The notes beneath the pieces are model-generated. The model was not told where the DNA came from and did no database searches. It saw only the letters and a program-made list of their open reading frames with translations. Positions 32,722 through 43,510 of a stretch of 64,000 nucleotides of DNA are shown here, piece after piece. Both the position numbers and the translations under genes were made by a program. The stretch spans positions 18,568,204 through 18,632,203 of the forward strand of contig OZ020492.1 of assembly GCA_963971405.1 (NCBI GenBank), in the 5' to 3' direction. Each line of letters opens with the position of its first letter. The first letter of the stretch is position 1. The DNA comes from Psococerastis gibbosa. Taxonomy: Eukaryota > Arthropoda > Insecta > Psocodea > Psocidae.

Positions 32722-32905
32722 ATTCGCCCGGTACCGGGACTGAGTACCGGTACCGGTACCGATACCGAGTTTAAGTCCCGAATCGGGACCGGGACCAAGT
32801 TTAAGTCCCGATTTCGGGACCGGTACCACGCATTTCGGGACCGGGACCGGTATCGGGACCAATCAAGTCCCGGTACCGGTCCCGAAAGTCCCGGTCCCGA
32901 AGAAT
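32722..32905. repeat. Degenerate GGGACC/GGTACC minisatellite
   Basis: Irregular hexamer-like iterations of CGGGACCGGTACC and CGGGACCGGGACC, GC-rich against an AT-rich background. The left flank (TAACATTTAGTATTCGCCCG) recurs in reverse at 34735-34760. A related GAGACC-rich stretch lies at 33035-33160. Confidence 0.75.
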
Positions 32906-33598
32906 AACTTTTAAATTTTTAATCAATAGGGTTGATGCACTGATTGCAAGCTTAACATATCTTGTCTTGGTGCTCAGGGCTTAGAAACGTCCTCGTGTAG
33001 TCTTATGCTTCCTGATTCTCTCTATGATGTATCGGTTTCGAGCCTCGGTCTCTGTCCTGCAACGAGACTTTTTCCGAGACTGAGACTCGAGACCAATAAA
33101 ACACGAGCGAGACCGAGACCTACCAGTCTCGGACTCGTCGCGAAATAGTCTCGGATTGGGTTTGAAGAATCTGTAACAGTAATAAGTTCTATGCAAGAAC
33201 TCAGTTGTCAGTTTGTCACTCGTACAATGACGCCCCTGCTAACGAATGAATGATCTCTATCTATGGCCTATGCACTATGTGTTTACACCAGGTTCGGAGT
33301 TTTGCTTAGCTATTGGCGATAATCTTGCATATCTTCTATACAGGTATAGCCGGTATAGGTATAGTTGAGTATGCGAAATATGAGGACCGCATTCTGTAAA
33401 TAGTTTTCAACTCAGAAAAGGATGCAGATTATATGATTCTCGATGTTGCCAGGGGGATTATTGGTCCAATTGTTTTTTTTTTTCACCCCTAGTAAAAGGA
33501 CTAAATAAATATTTTGGACCCATTTTAATGATTTCTTTTGATAATTGTAAGAGTCGGCCGAAAGGCCCAAAATTCGCCCACATGGAAAATTAAGACAA

Positions 33599-33632
33599 TT
33601 TTCTTTCTTTCTTTCTTTCTTTCTTTCTTTCA
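33599..33632. repeat. TTTC microsatellite
   Basis: Eight TTTC units. The surrounding 33161-34611 is otherwise without recognised genes; C/G tracts occur at about 33942, 34057 and 34255. Confidence 0.85.
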
Positions 33633-34611
33633 ATATCCAATCGTCTCTTATGATTAATGATCCTTATAGCTTTTCAATTAAAAAGCTTTTTAAAAACAAA
33701 AACAACAAATTATTGTTGATTTATATTTAATAGCATACGAAAAATCATCTAGTATTATGACATAATTAATTGAAAAAACATCATTTTTTATATTTTGATC
33801 GTCAATATTATTACATTTGCATCACAGCATCAGCATTTATCCATAAACAGTATATATTTGTGCCAGTGAGGGCCTCAAGGGTGAAGACTAGATAAACTTG
33901 CCAAGTAAAACAATTCAAAAAGTTACTATAGCATGAAACCGCCCCCCCCCCCTCTCGAGAAATATTTCTGGGTCCCCCTTGGCGTGTGCTGAAGGCTGAA
34001 GCTCTGTCACAATAATTGTAAATGTAGAGCCTCCGATGTGTTAGTAGCGCCATTTGGGGGGGGGGGGGGCGGTCGCCAATGAAAAATATGCACTGTGTAC
34101 CTATTTTAACCCTTCTTGTCCCCCAAAGCCACCCTTAAGGAAAATCAGCAATGGCGCCACTGTTTGAGGTCCACCTACATGTAAGTAGAAGTGATGGGAC
34201 AGCAGGCTTGTATATAGGGGCTGTTCCTCGAAATGTTAGCCAACGTTATGGCAACCCCCCCCCCCCCCCCCTATTATTTATTCTTTTGTACATACATTTT
34301 GTAATTAATTGTAGCAAGTATAAAAAAATTTGCTCTTGACGTTTTTTATTTAAGCGCGGGTCCCTGTTTGGACTGTTTGGAATTTGCGCTAGGAAATTGG
34401 GGATGTTTACCTATTATTTTGTGGGAGAGGGTTATCCTTTCTTTTCGGTTTTTAGGTAGGGTCTACTGTGTGAAAATGATATTTTTACGATAAATAACAG
34501 GTACCTACAGTATTTTATTCCACGCGAAATAGTTTTCTGTTTTCCAGTCTTTCCTTGCAGTTTTCAGTAGAATACAGTACTTAAAAAAAATTGATAATGA
34601 TTCGTTAACAA

Positions 34612-34760
34612 TATTTTTCGGGACTTTCGGTACTTTCGGGACCGGGACCGGGATCGAGACCGGGACCGAGGCATTTTTTCGGGACCGGTACCGGGCCCGG
34701 TACCACCCCAGTACCGTACCGGTCCCGGTCCCGGGCGAACACTACTAACATTTGCCACCC
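34612..34760. repeat. GGGACC/GGTACC minisatellite, inverted second copy
   Basis: The same sequence type as 32722-32905 in the opposite orientation, including the GTGTTCGCCCGGGACCGGGA edge on the minus strand and the shared flank. The paired flanks suggest that both are copies of one mobile or duplicated unit. Confidence 0.65.
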
Positions 34761-34853
34761 AAACGCGCGCGTAGTCCGCCTATTAGGAAATATATCACTA
34801 GATATACGATATTTTGTTCCCTTCCAGTAAGTAAGGAGTTTTTAAAGATGTAG

Positions 34854-34994
34854 CAGGGACGAATCCAGCCCATTTGGGGGGGGGGGAATTGGGGGTCAAA
34901 ATAGGAAAAATCTATGTAGGATCGATTAAATCACAGCGTAATAAATTAACTTACAATACTTACACCCCCCTGCCCCCCCCCGTATCCGTCCATG
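34854..34994. mobile_element. hAT-like MITE (family G)
   Basis: Ends are CAGGGACGAATCCAGCCC and, from the right, CATGGACGGATACGGG. G and C tracts lie inside. Flanks AGATGTAG and ATATGTAC match at 6 of 8 positions, an eroded 8-bp duplication. Confidence 0.6.
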
Positions 34995-35014
34995 ATATGT
35001 ACCCGAACTTTTTG

Positions 35015-35155
35015 AATACACCCTTACCAATGACTTTGCTCAGCTTTACCATCATCGCATGTAGCCAGTATAGGTTGACACTGAGTACTTGCACAAGTTC
35101 GCCAATGACCAAAAATTTATTAATATTTATTAAATAAAACATGAATTCATTGCGA
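35015..35155 (-). repeat. Dispersed repeat (family I), partial copy 3
   Basis: On the minus strand it contains AATTTTTGGTCATTGGCGAA, then TCAGTGTCAACCTATACTGG, as in copy 1. It is followed by ATCA units (about 35178-35200) and TA-rich sequence. Confidence 0.55.
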
Positions 35156-35939
35156 TAGGGCAAAACTATTTTTTATATCAATCAATCAATCAATCAATAT
35201 AATCATACAATATGCAATACATTTGTGATACAAAAATACCGTGGATCCGGTAGGCCGTGGCCCGGTTGATGGTAGTTATTGTTACAATAATAGTCAATAA
35301 TTAAGTTCCAATATATATATAGTATAAAGTAAAAGTAAGTAAAAAATAAAAATGAATTTATTTCCTTCAAATTTTAGTTTCACAATGATTTTAGAAGTAC
35401 AATATCAGTAGGAGGGGACCCTTTATATATATATATATATATACAATATATTGTATATTATTCTTTTAAAGATGGAAATTAACTATTCATTCGTTCATTC
35501 AAATCCGTTAAGAATGATTATATAAAAATAATAATAATAATAATAACACTAGGACTTCCATGTTTGGTGAATGGAGAAAAGGATTCAGAGTGGTCTTGTG
35601 CTGACATAACAATTTGGGAATTCCAAAATTATAGAGTACAACAGACGGGCCCTCTAACTCCTCCCTCTTTCCTCCAAAAACCCTTTCCCTTTCCAAAATG
35701 ACAATGCGGGCGAGTTTAACCAAACTTTCTAATTCATAAGGTCTGTGGCCTAGTTATTAAACTGAAAGGCTTTGAGTATTATTTAATTTTTATCTCCACG
35801 GTATATCCGTTTTTCCGCGCAAATTCAAATGTCACATAAAACTGGAGAAATGTTATAAATTGGACATTAGAATACATATTCTCCAATATACGCGTATATG
35901 TAGGATGTGGCTACCATTAACAATGTTTGTCTACAGCTT

Positions 35940-36072
35940 TAAAGGCGTAAACTAGTGGAAGTCTAAGTACGTAGAATTCAACGTCGTCTCGGGACTCAGC
36001 CCGCGGTAAAAAGTTGATAGCTACAGGCGATCTGATCTGACCCCAAAAATATTTTATGCATACGCCACTGGC
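35940..36072. mobile_element. hAT-like MITE related to the 40.5 kb array
   Basis: GAATTCAACGTCGTCTCGGG, then AGTTGATAGCTACAGGCGAT, then GTATGCATAAAATA-type sequence and the tip CATACGCCACTG ending near 36071. The interior matches the repeat unit at 40452-41011. The left tip is uncertain. Confidence 0.5.
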
Positions 36073-36130
36073 AAAGCGATAGAGCATACTGAATTCTAAT
36101 AGCACAGAACTCGGTTTTACACTTTTTAAT

Positions 36131-36158
36131 AACTGAATGAATGAATGAATGAATGAAT
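36131..36158. repeat. AATG microsatellite
   Basis: About seven AATG units. 36160-36720 has no recognised gene; an open minus-strand stretch at 36333-36608 (YIAPKLFNLLNICPG and similar) is unassigned. Confidence 0.8.
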
Positions 36159-36731
36159 GTATTAAATATAGAACAATTTAAATACAATAATTGTAAAGCC
36201 CCACATGGAGACCTATAACAATTTACCCTACTCTAAAACTAAAGAAAAAGAAAAAAAATCAATAAGACTTAATTTAACTTATTAAACTACACTTACATAT
36301 TAATAACAGATCTCTCGTAAACACATAACAGTCTAGTCCACTATTTCAAATAAAGATTCCACCACTTCCCGTCTCATCAGCCATTCCCGGACGAATTTGG
36401 AAAATTTATTTATTGACAGCGACCCAGGACAAATATTAAGTAAGTTAAATAATTTTGGTGCTATATATTGGTAGGATTTGGTAAAATTTGCTATATATGC
36501 CCTTGGTACTACAAGGTGCTCAATTCTTCTAGTATTTGCTGGTCTGGGTCTCTGTACCATGTCCCCACTGATAGAGTAAAAAATTCGCAATGTCTTGTAT
36601 AAGAACAAGTGCCGCAGCGGGAATAAACCGAGAGACGCAAAGAGAGGGACTTTGGCATTAAGAAATATCTTTAGTTAAGTTCGTTAGATAGAAAAATTAA
36701 GTTACTTCTATTATATTATATAGTTATGAAC

Positions 36732-36952
36732 CAAGGCCGTAGCCAGGATTTTGATTCGGGGGGGGGGGGGGGGGGGGTTAGAAATTTCATTAGATATTAC
36801 ATAGTGGTTTTTATTTTTCCTCTCAAAATCCAATTCTATCTAGTCTATCTAGTATCAAGCCTTTTCATTTCGGGGAGGGGGGTTTGAACCCCCCCATGAA
36901 CCCCCCATGAACCCCCCATGAACCCCCCCCCCCCCCCTTGGCTACGGCCTTG
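36732..36952. mobile_element. hAT-like MITE with G tracts (family A), copy 4
   Basis: The 8-bp duplication TTATGAAC/TTCTGAAC (7 of 8) flanks inverted ends CAAGGCCGTAGCCAGG and, from the right, CAAGGCCGTAGCCAAG. The centre TTCTATCTAGTCTATCTAGT matches copies 1 and 5. Next to the right C-tract the motif CATGAACCCCC is repeated three to four times. Confidence 0.8.
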
Positions 36953-37059
36953 TTCTGAACAGAACACAAAAAGGAAGTTTAATTGGGCTATATGGCAAGG
37001 AGGGATGAACGTTGACAAAAGCTATGGAGAACATAAGCAGTGCATTTTGAATGTAGGTT

Positions 37060-37395
37060 CACAGTCGAATGCTGCGCTTACCCGAGAGAGCTCGTGTCCC
37101 CAATGCTGAGGTCCTGAGGCGAATGGATACAGAAGCTGATTTACTGCTGACGGTTAAGCAACGGAAACTAACATACTTCCGCCACGTGATGAGGTACGAA
37201 AAGTGTCGCCGTCTGCATTTAATAATCCAATAGAAGCGGAGATAGAAGACAGAAGAAGAACATTCTGGTTGATAAAACTGAGGCAGTGGTATGACAAGAA
37301 CACGACTTCCCTTTTCAGAGCGGCATTCTTCAAGGTCCAAATTGCCGTGATGATCGCCAATATTCGATAGAAGAGGAATTTAAAGAAGAAGAATG
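37060..37395 (+). mobile_element. LINE (family B) reverse-transcriptase C-terminal fragment
   Basis: Translation gives PNAEVLRRMDTEADLLLTVK, then RKLTYFRHVMRYEK, then a stop and frame change. Later pieces correspond to the tail seen in other LINEs (WLIKLRQW- and ANIR-like), ending in AAGAAGAAGAATG. The copy carries a premature stop near 37229 and is degraded. The related minus-strand copy is at 48308-48800. Confidence 0.75.
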
Positions 37396-37449
37396 TGAAC
37401 TGTTTGGGAAGCAGGTTATAATGAAACCAGCGGGTTGGATAAATAAATA

Positions 37450-37775
37450 AAATAAATAATGAATTTTTATTGCTAGCCAACCTAGCGGAGACAGAGCAAT
37501 AAAGCCCTCTCTTACGCGCAACTGCGAAGAACTGGGGCCGCCTGCTTTGCATACCCTCTGAAGCATGACCAGTAGATGTTAACAAGTGTGATTAATCAAT
37601 AAATTATGTGTCCCCAAACGAGCAACTTAGTCGAGTCAAGCATGAAAATCCGTCTATTGCTGTCAATTAATTTGAAAATCGCCTGCTTTATATGCCCTCC
37701 GAAGCATGTTGTGACAATGTGTGGGACTCGAACCTACAACCTTCCGGGTGTCCTCAACTACTCTCCATGGCCTGA
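37450..37775 (-). mobile_element. tRNA-derived SINE (family S2)
   Basis: On the minus strand the head reads GAGAGTAGTTGAGGACACCC and GTAGGTTCGAGTCCCACACA (tRNA-like A- and B-box regions). The body with CGTAAGAGAGGGCTTTATTG and CGCTAGGTTGGCTAGC follows further along. The segment CATGCTTCGGAGGGCATATA occurs twice, so the copy may be a duplicated or chimeric one. Confidence 0.55.
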
Positions 37776-38092
37776 ATGGTAATATACTAATCGATAGGCC
37801 TAGTATTAGTTGTGAAGTAGAATTATAACAAGACCACATCTTGGAAAACTAACAAGCACGACCGTAACCGCCGCAACTTACGGTTCTGGGATCCTTGACA
37901 CTCTCTCCAGTAAATTGCACTCGCTTTCGTGCTTCGTGTTTGGCTACGATATCGTCTTCTTACAAACGTACCTTCTTCACAAATCCTTTAGACGAGTAGA
38001 ACAGTATTGGGTATTGTGTGCTTTCCAAAATTAAACGTTCAAGGGTTCCTCGCTCTTGAGTCTAGAGTCTAGACAGTCACTGTTGGCATTGC

Positions 38093-38339
38093 CATGGACG
38101 TAGCCAGGATTAGATCCAGAGGGGGACAAGTGCAATAGTTCCATTAAATCGATTGGCTCTCGCTGGTTCATTTGAAATTTTTTGGAATATAAACATTGAA
38201 ATCGTGCTCATTATAATTATCTAGTTAAAATTCCCCACATTTTTTTACATTGTCTAAATACATCAATGAACACAATTCTATCTAGTATTAACTTTAGGGG
38301 GGACCGCATTCCTCCCCTGAACTTCTGGCTACGCCCATG
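38093..38339. mobile_element. Family A-related MITE (A' subfamily), copy 2
   Basis: Inverted ends are CATGGACGTAGCCAGGAT and, from the right, CATGGGCGTAGCCAGAAG. Flanks GGCATTGC and CGCTTTGC match at 6 of 8 positions. The interior matches 24048-24290. Confidence 0.7.
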
Positions 38340-39001
38340 CGCTTTGCCCAGCTATTTGCAATAGTTAGGATTTAGTAATGGCATGCTTGCTTGTGAACCT
38401 TAGGTAGGATTGTACAGAATTGGAATATTTTTTTATTGGATATTGGAAATATTCTACCCATTCAAACTGCGAGGATGGCGGCAGGCTGCGGATCCGATGG
38501 AGAGGCAAAATGGAATGTAATATGCGTTAGTTGCCAGTGGCGGCTGGCCAGAGGAAGACAAAAGAGCTGGATGTCTGCAGAGGATTGGTGCGAGAGGGAA
38601 AAGTTCATCCCGAGCTGTACCGCCGCAGAAGATGAAGAAAATGATTCATTCCAACAGCTAGCTGTAAGCCGGTATTAACCAATTACATGTGCATGTCAAT
38701 TGAAGCCCCAAATAGGAATGAAATAAAAAGAATGCACTGTGTATGTTTACTTTACTATAAGCCTACCCTCATAGTCTACGCCTTCAGACACTAATAATAA
38801 TACCTATTTGTGGGTTAACGCCATAGTACGACAGCCCATTGAGCGTCTAGTCCTGAGAACTGGTAGGGAATCCTCTCTCTTTGCCGCTGCCCTAATTTTG
38901 GGATGTTGTGGTGAGCAACAAGCCCATACCAATGAAGCTGCAGGCTATTAGTAGGGTCACAGGTGGCGGATAGCGAAAAGTCCACTAGATATGGTGGCCA
39001 G
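38340..39001. other. Intergenic stretch, no confident gene
   Basis: An 80-codon open frame at 38436-38678 (CGSDGEAKWNVICVSCQWRL and following) has no recognised similarity and no splice support. About 38870-38930 resembles family S3 in reverse (TTGGGATGTTGTGG). Confidence 0.35.
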
Positions 39002-39181
39002 CAAGGCCGTAGCCAAGGGGGGGGGGTTCAACCCCCCCCCCCCCCGAAATGAAAAGGCTTGATACTAGATAGAATTGAATTTTGAGAGGTAATGTAAAAA
39101 CCATAAAAACCACTATGCAATATCCAATGAAATTTCTAAACCCCCCCCCCCCCCCCGAAAAAAATCCTGGCTACGGCCTTG
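39002..39181. mobile_element. hAT-like MITE with G tracts (family A), copy 5
   Basis: A perfect 8-bp duplication GTGGCCAG flanks it (38994-39001 and 39182-39189). Ends are CAAGGCCGTAGCCAAG and, from the right, CAAGGCCGTAGCCAGG. The orientation is reversed relative to copy 1 and the interior is the same. It lies in an unclassified repeat-like stretch (CATAAGGATGCTGAAGGCAA at about 39417). Confidence 0.88.
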
Positions 39182-40209
39182 GTGGCCAGCTGCGAATATA
39201 GCGAATAAGCTTGGCCCCGTCCAAGCAGCGGCATAATTGGAGGGTGTAGTGACAAGACATGTCTAGAAAAATAGACAGTAGCCCAAGGATGGCTGTGTGA
39301 CGGGGCGAGTAGTTGAGTTGCTGTCACTAAATAAGCAACCACTACTAGGACACTCTTTTGTTCTGGGGTTGGGTAACTGGCCCCGAAGGTGGAGGAACTC
39401 AATGAAGAGTCAACGGCATAAGGATGCTGAAGGCAACGGAAACCACTGCATTACAATTCCCTGGTACAGTCATAATCACAAAGTACATTCGATACTCTAC
39501 ATACTAACATACTTGACTTCCTTTTGGGGAGTACGGTATCTACGTGTTTGCTATTGCGATGATGATTGTCAATCATCATAAGAAGAGGCATTCGAAGGAG
39601 GAGATAAGCACTGAAAAATGTCCCACTTAAAAGCTGCAGCATGAATAGAATGAAGATAAGGTACCCATCAAAGTTAGGTGAACTCAGGTCCGGCGGAAAT
39701 ATTTTTCATTCATGTGGTGTTTCGAATCCTAACCTTCCATTTCATTGTCCAGTTCTCTACCGATTGGACTATTCCGGATCGAGTTGTTTTGTTTACACAC
39801 CTAAAATACAACAAATCTATGATAAAAGCAATCAAATAGTAGTAGGTTGTTTGTCCACATGAAAGCGAGCGCTGTGACTTTCTCTCCCAGACGTATCTTT
39901 AGTTACTTAGATGAGGTCCCCGAGATTCAGTATGAAATCGGTACCGGCAGTGAACTACTCGCGGAATAAGACTAATAAGTGAAGGTCGCGAGTTATTTTC
40001 CCAGCCACAACTCTTCAGGATCCCACCAAAGTATGTCGGTTTTTTCCGCCCATCGTTATGTTTTCTATTACCGGTCTGAAATATTTACTTACTTGGATTG
40101 TAATACAGTACTGAATTAAAAAAATAATGGGACTACGAACTAGTTTATGCTCCTTTTTTAGTGACAAATTAGTTTATATAGTTAATTGTTTATTTATTTA
40201 TTTAAGGAA

Positions 40210-40350
40210 TTTTTATGGACCCAGGTTCATAGGTCCCTTATCCATTGCTAACGACCCCATGGATTTCGGACATTATTTGCATTGTTTCCGTATGAATTTT
40301 TGGCCACTGGCAAACTGGTATACGTTCTCGATGTTTATTTGTATACAAAC
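40210..40350 (+). repeat. Dispersed repeat (family I), partial copy 4
   Basis: TTTATGGACCCAGGTTCATA, then ACGACCCCATGGATTTCGGA, then TTTTTGGCCACTGGCAAACT. Confidence 0.65.
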
Positions 40351-40451
40351 CAAGTAACTAATTATTTCGCAACAGGCATGGGACTTTCTGAACCTTTTGA
40401 AATATGCAATTTTTTAATAGAATTCCGTAATTTACTGAGATTTACTGATTT

Positions 40452-41011
40452 CAGTGGCGTATATAAGCCCCCCCCCCTCCCGAAATGGGGCAATGTAAGA
40501 CAAAATTAACTAATTTGAGTTGTCGTTCTAATAGATGTTGGGGTCAACAGTGAGCGGTTGAATTCAACGTCGTCTCAAGCCTCTGCCCCCGGCAAGAAGC
40601 TAGAAGCTAGAGGCGATCTGGTCTTGCCCCCCCCCCCCCCCCGCTCGAAATGGGGCAATGTAAGACAAAATTAACTAATTTGAGTTGCTGTAACGCATAA
40701 TTTGTCGTTCTAATAGATGTTGGGGTCAACAGTGAGCGGTTGAATTCAACGTCGTCTCAAGCCTCTGCCCCCGGCAAGAAGCTAGAAGCTAGAGGCGATC
40801 TGGTCTTGCCCCCCCCCCCGCCCGAAATGGGGCAATGTAAGACAAAATTAACTAATTTGACTTGCTGTAACGCATAATTTGTCGTTCTAATAGATGTCGG
40901 GGTCAACAGTGAGCGGTTGAATTCAACGTCGTCTCAAGCCTCTGCCCCCGGCAAGAAGCTAGAAGCTAGAGGCGATCTGGTCTTGCCTCCCCCCACCCCC
41001 CCCCCCCCCCG
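40452..41011. repeat. Tandem array (three units, about 165-178 bp) derived from a hAT-like MITE
   Basis: The array starts with a hAT-like tip CAGTGGCGTATATAAGCC and a C-tract. Units begin at about 40481, 40646 and 40823 with CGAAATGGGGCAATGTAAGA, contain GAATTCAACGTCGTCTCAAG and AGAAGCTAGAAGCTAGAGGC, and end in C-tracts. Unit 1 lacks about 18 bases present in the others. Near-identity of the units suggests recent amplification. Confidence 0.85.
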
Positions 41012-41527
41012 AATTTTATTTATTTATTTATATGTCACTGACTGTGTTACTGATTTACGTAGCGTAGATAAAATAATATACTGTTCTGCATCGTAAACTT
41101 CATGCTATCGTAGACCTATAGACCTAGATGTCCATTGTATAACATTATACGTAATATGTTATTCTTAAAACAAACACACGAGGTATTGTGATGAATAGGT
41201 GAATATGAAGAAAGAAAGAAAGAAAAAGAAATAAGTCCAATCGCGAGTTAGGGAGGAGGGGGGTCAGGTTTTCTATCAACTATCACATCTTTATGGGCGA
41301 CCTTTCTAAGCCTTAGCCTTTCGGGCCCCGGACAATCTGAAGGGTTTCAGGGGGGTGTTACGATGAAAGAAGGAAAAAAAGGTTCAAATAGGCTTACATT
41401 TTATTACCAGAGATCCCACGAACCAGCGAGGTGGATAACCTAAGTAACGGTGGCTTGTCTTCTTTCCATCCAAAAAAAATCTCTACTGCTGGAGCCTTGT
41501 TCTCGCGCAGTGATTTCCATCTGTGGG

Positions 41528-41675
41528 CCTATTAGGGCGATTAATTTAACCTTAACCTGGGATTAAAAATGTAAACAAGATAATTTTCTAATGCAAAGGG
41601 TTATTTAAAATGTTTTTTTTTACATTTTTCACCCTAACAATAAGGTAATCCTAATCGCCTAGTAGGCTCACTGGT
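41528..41675. repeat. Family R repeat
   Basis: CTATTAGGGCGATTAATTTA at the left and TAATCGCCTAGTAG at the right look like inverted ends. The interior CCTGGGATTAAAAATGTAAA matches 27440-27575. Confidence 0.5.
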
Positions 41676-41914
41676 AGGAAGGTAAGAAGCAAGGACGTCA
41701 GAAATTATATACGACGCAACCGTTGTCGCCCCTTGGTTGGTCTAGTAAAAATTGAATGTTCTGCTTTTAAATTGCTTTTCAAATCTTTTTACATAAGTTT
41801 ACGCAAGTAACTTTTCTGGGGAAACTCGTTTTCATAAGATTTATGAGTGGTTCTTTAATGTCTCTCTAATAATATCTAATGACAATAATAGGTAATAAAG
41901 TCCTGAAGGACGTT

Positions 41915-42110
41915 TTTATGGACCCAGGCCTACTTATAGTGGCCCATTGGTCCCTTGTCCAATGCCAACGACCCTATGGATTTCGGACATTATTTATATT
42001 GTTTCCGTATTAATTTTTGGCCATTGGCAAACTAGTATAAGTCCACGATGTCAACCTACACCGACTACAAGAGATAATGGTCAAGCTGTGACAAGCTAAC
42101 CATTGGCGCA
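41915..42110 (+). repeat. Dispersed repeat (family I), copy 5
   Basis: Runs from GGACCCAGGCCTACTTATAG through CCAATGCCAACGACCCTATG to CCATTGGCGCAGT. A family B palindrome follows directly, and a further family I piece lies at 42355-42470 (ATTGCCAAACTGG, GATGTCAACCCACACCGACT). Confidence 0.65.
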
Positions 42111-42112
42111 GT

Positions 42113-42343
42113 GAAGAACCAGTAGAATCCGGGTTGATGGGCCGTGGTCGAATTGAAAGTGAACTTCCAAACGTTTCGTCAACATCTGCGGTCGACATCT
42201 TCAGTGGCGCTGCGTAGACTTCGAAGGTTGTACCTCGGTGGCTCCGTTGCGACGAAGATATCGACCGCAGATGTTGACGAAACGTTTAAAAGTTCACATT
42301 CATTTCGACCACGGCCCATCAGCCCGGATTCTACTGGTTCTTC
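42113..42343. mobile_element. Family B palindromic element, most complete copy
   Basis: Nearly perfect inverted arms: GAAGAACCAGTAGAATCCGG at the left and its complement at the right end. Inside are GGGCCGTGGTCGAA, AACTTCCAAACGTTTCGTCA and ATCTGCGGTCGACATCTTC, mirrored by GAAGATATCGACCGCAGATG. No duplication of clear length flanks it. There is no coding capacity. Confidence 0.8.
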
Positions 42344-42470
42344 ATTCGAAAAAGCCTTTGCAGTTACATTGGCGCAGTGTAACAAGTGGACATTGCCAAA
42401 CTGGTTTACTCCACGATGTCAACCCACACCGACTATAAGAACCAATGGACAAGGTCAGACATGTTAAATA

Positions 42471-43214
42471 TTGACATTGTAAATTGCAACTTAACCAAGT
42501 ATGGGAACGAGTCAATTTTGGGATAATTCCTCAATGTTCATAATCATAATGGCTATTAAGGGTAAATTAAAAAGAATAATGAAATTTCTGAGTGAAAAAT
42601 TCATACCCTAAATTACCCAAAAATGTCAGTAATGTGTGCCAACTTTGGATAGGTCAATTAAGTGAAATGAGATTGTAGCATTGCGTGCCAAGGTTTTTGG
42701 CAGTGGCCATGCAATTTCTCATCCAATATAGGGGAATTTTTCAAGTAGAAAAACTGGTTAACATACTATCCCACGAGTTGGTAACTAGATAATAATCATT
42801 ACGACTAAAAGAAGTAAACCACGATATATGGGCTACTTCACTTATAACCATGTTTTTGTTAACGAATTTTTTTTTAAACTTCTTTCTGCCTATGTAGGTA
42901 ATTATGACCCGTCTATTTTTAAGCTGAAAAAATAAAATATTGCACGAGATGGAATCTATAAGGTAATTATTACAATTAAATGAGGTGAACCACGATGTTT
43001 AGGCTACATCTCTTATAACCATGTTCTTGTTCACTACTTTTATTACCTTCTTTCCGCTAATGTAAATATTTTAATACTTAATATTATTATATATTATAAA
43101 TATTTTAATATTTAATATTATAAAAAAAAATATTTTTTTAATTTATAAATATAATGGCAACATATCGCATGGAAGCTAGATGATAAATTATTACGACTAT
43201 AATAGAATACCACG
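42471..43214. other. Intergenic stretch without recognised features
   Basis: AT-rich. Two segments (about 42770-42860 and 42955-43040) share GTAAACCACGATATATGGGC/GTGAACCACGATGTTTAGGC, CTTATAACCATGTT and TTCTTTC, a diverged direct repeat with a period of about 185 bases. A third start is visible at 43200. Confidence 0.45.
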
Positions 43215-43510
43215 ATTGCAATCCGTTAGGGGAACATGGTGGGACATGATAACGTGCTGAGACTATACCAGTCAGTCTACGTGCGTGCCGAGTCCTGGTC
43301 ACCTCCGAATTAATCGTGTGACTTTACTATGTTCCCCAAGTGGTTCGGAATCCACTATAATCAGGAGGTCCACCCTGTCAGTCAACTCTCCTTCTCCCCG
43401 AGGTGAAGGAGTCTGCCCTTAGGGTGCCTCAAGTAAATAAACTCCTCCAGGCTGACAGGGTTGCTTAAAGCAGAAATGCTGAAAGCAGGAGTTAGATAGA
43501 AAGAAGAAAG
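43215..43510 (+). mobile_element. SINE (family K), copy 3 with tRNA-like head
   Basis: GGGACATGATAACGTGCTGA (A-box region) and GTGCGTGCCGAGTCCTGG (B-box region) form a degraded tRNA-like head. The shared body CAAGTGGTTCGGAATCCACT and AATCAGGAGGTCCACCCTGT follows. The tail continues with AGAAAGAAGAAAG. Confidence 0.65.

Noticed and set aside
38436-38678. 80-codon open frame as a gene
   Set aside because: No recognised similarity, signal peptide or splice sites, and the length is possible by chance.
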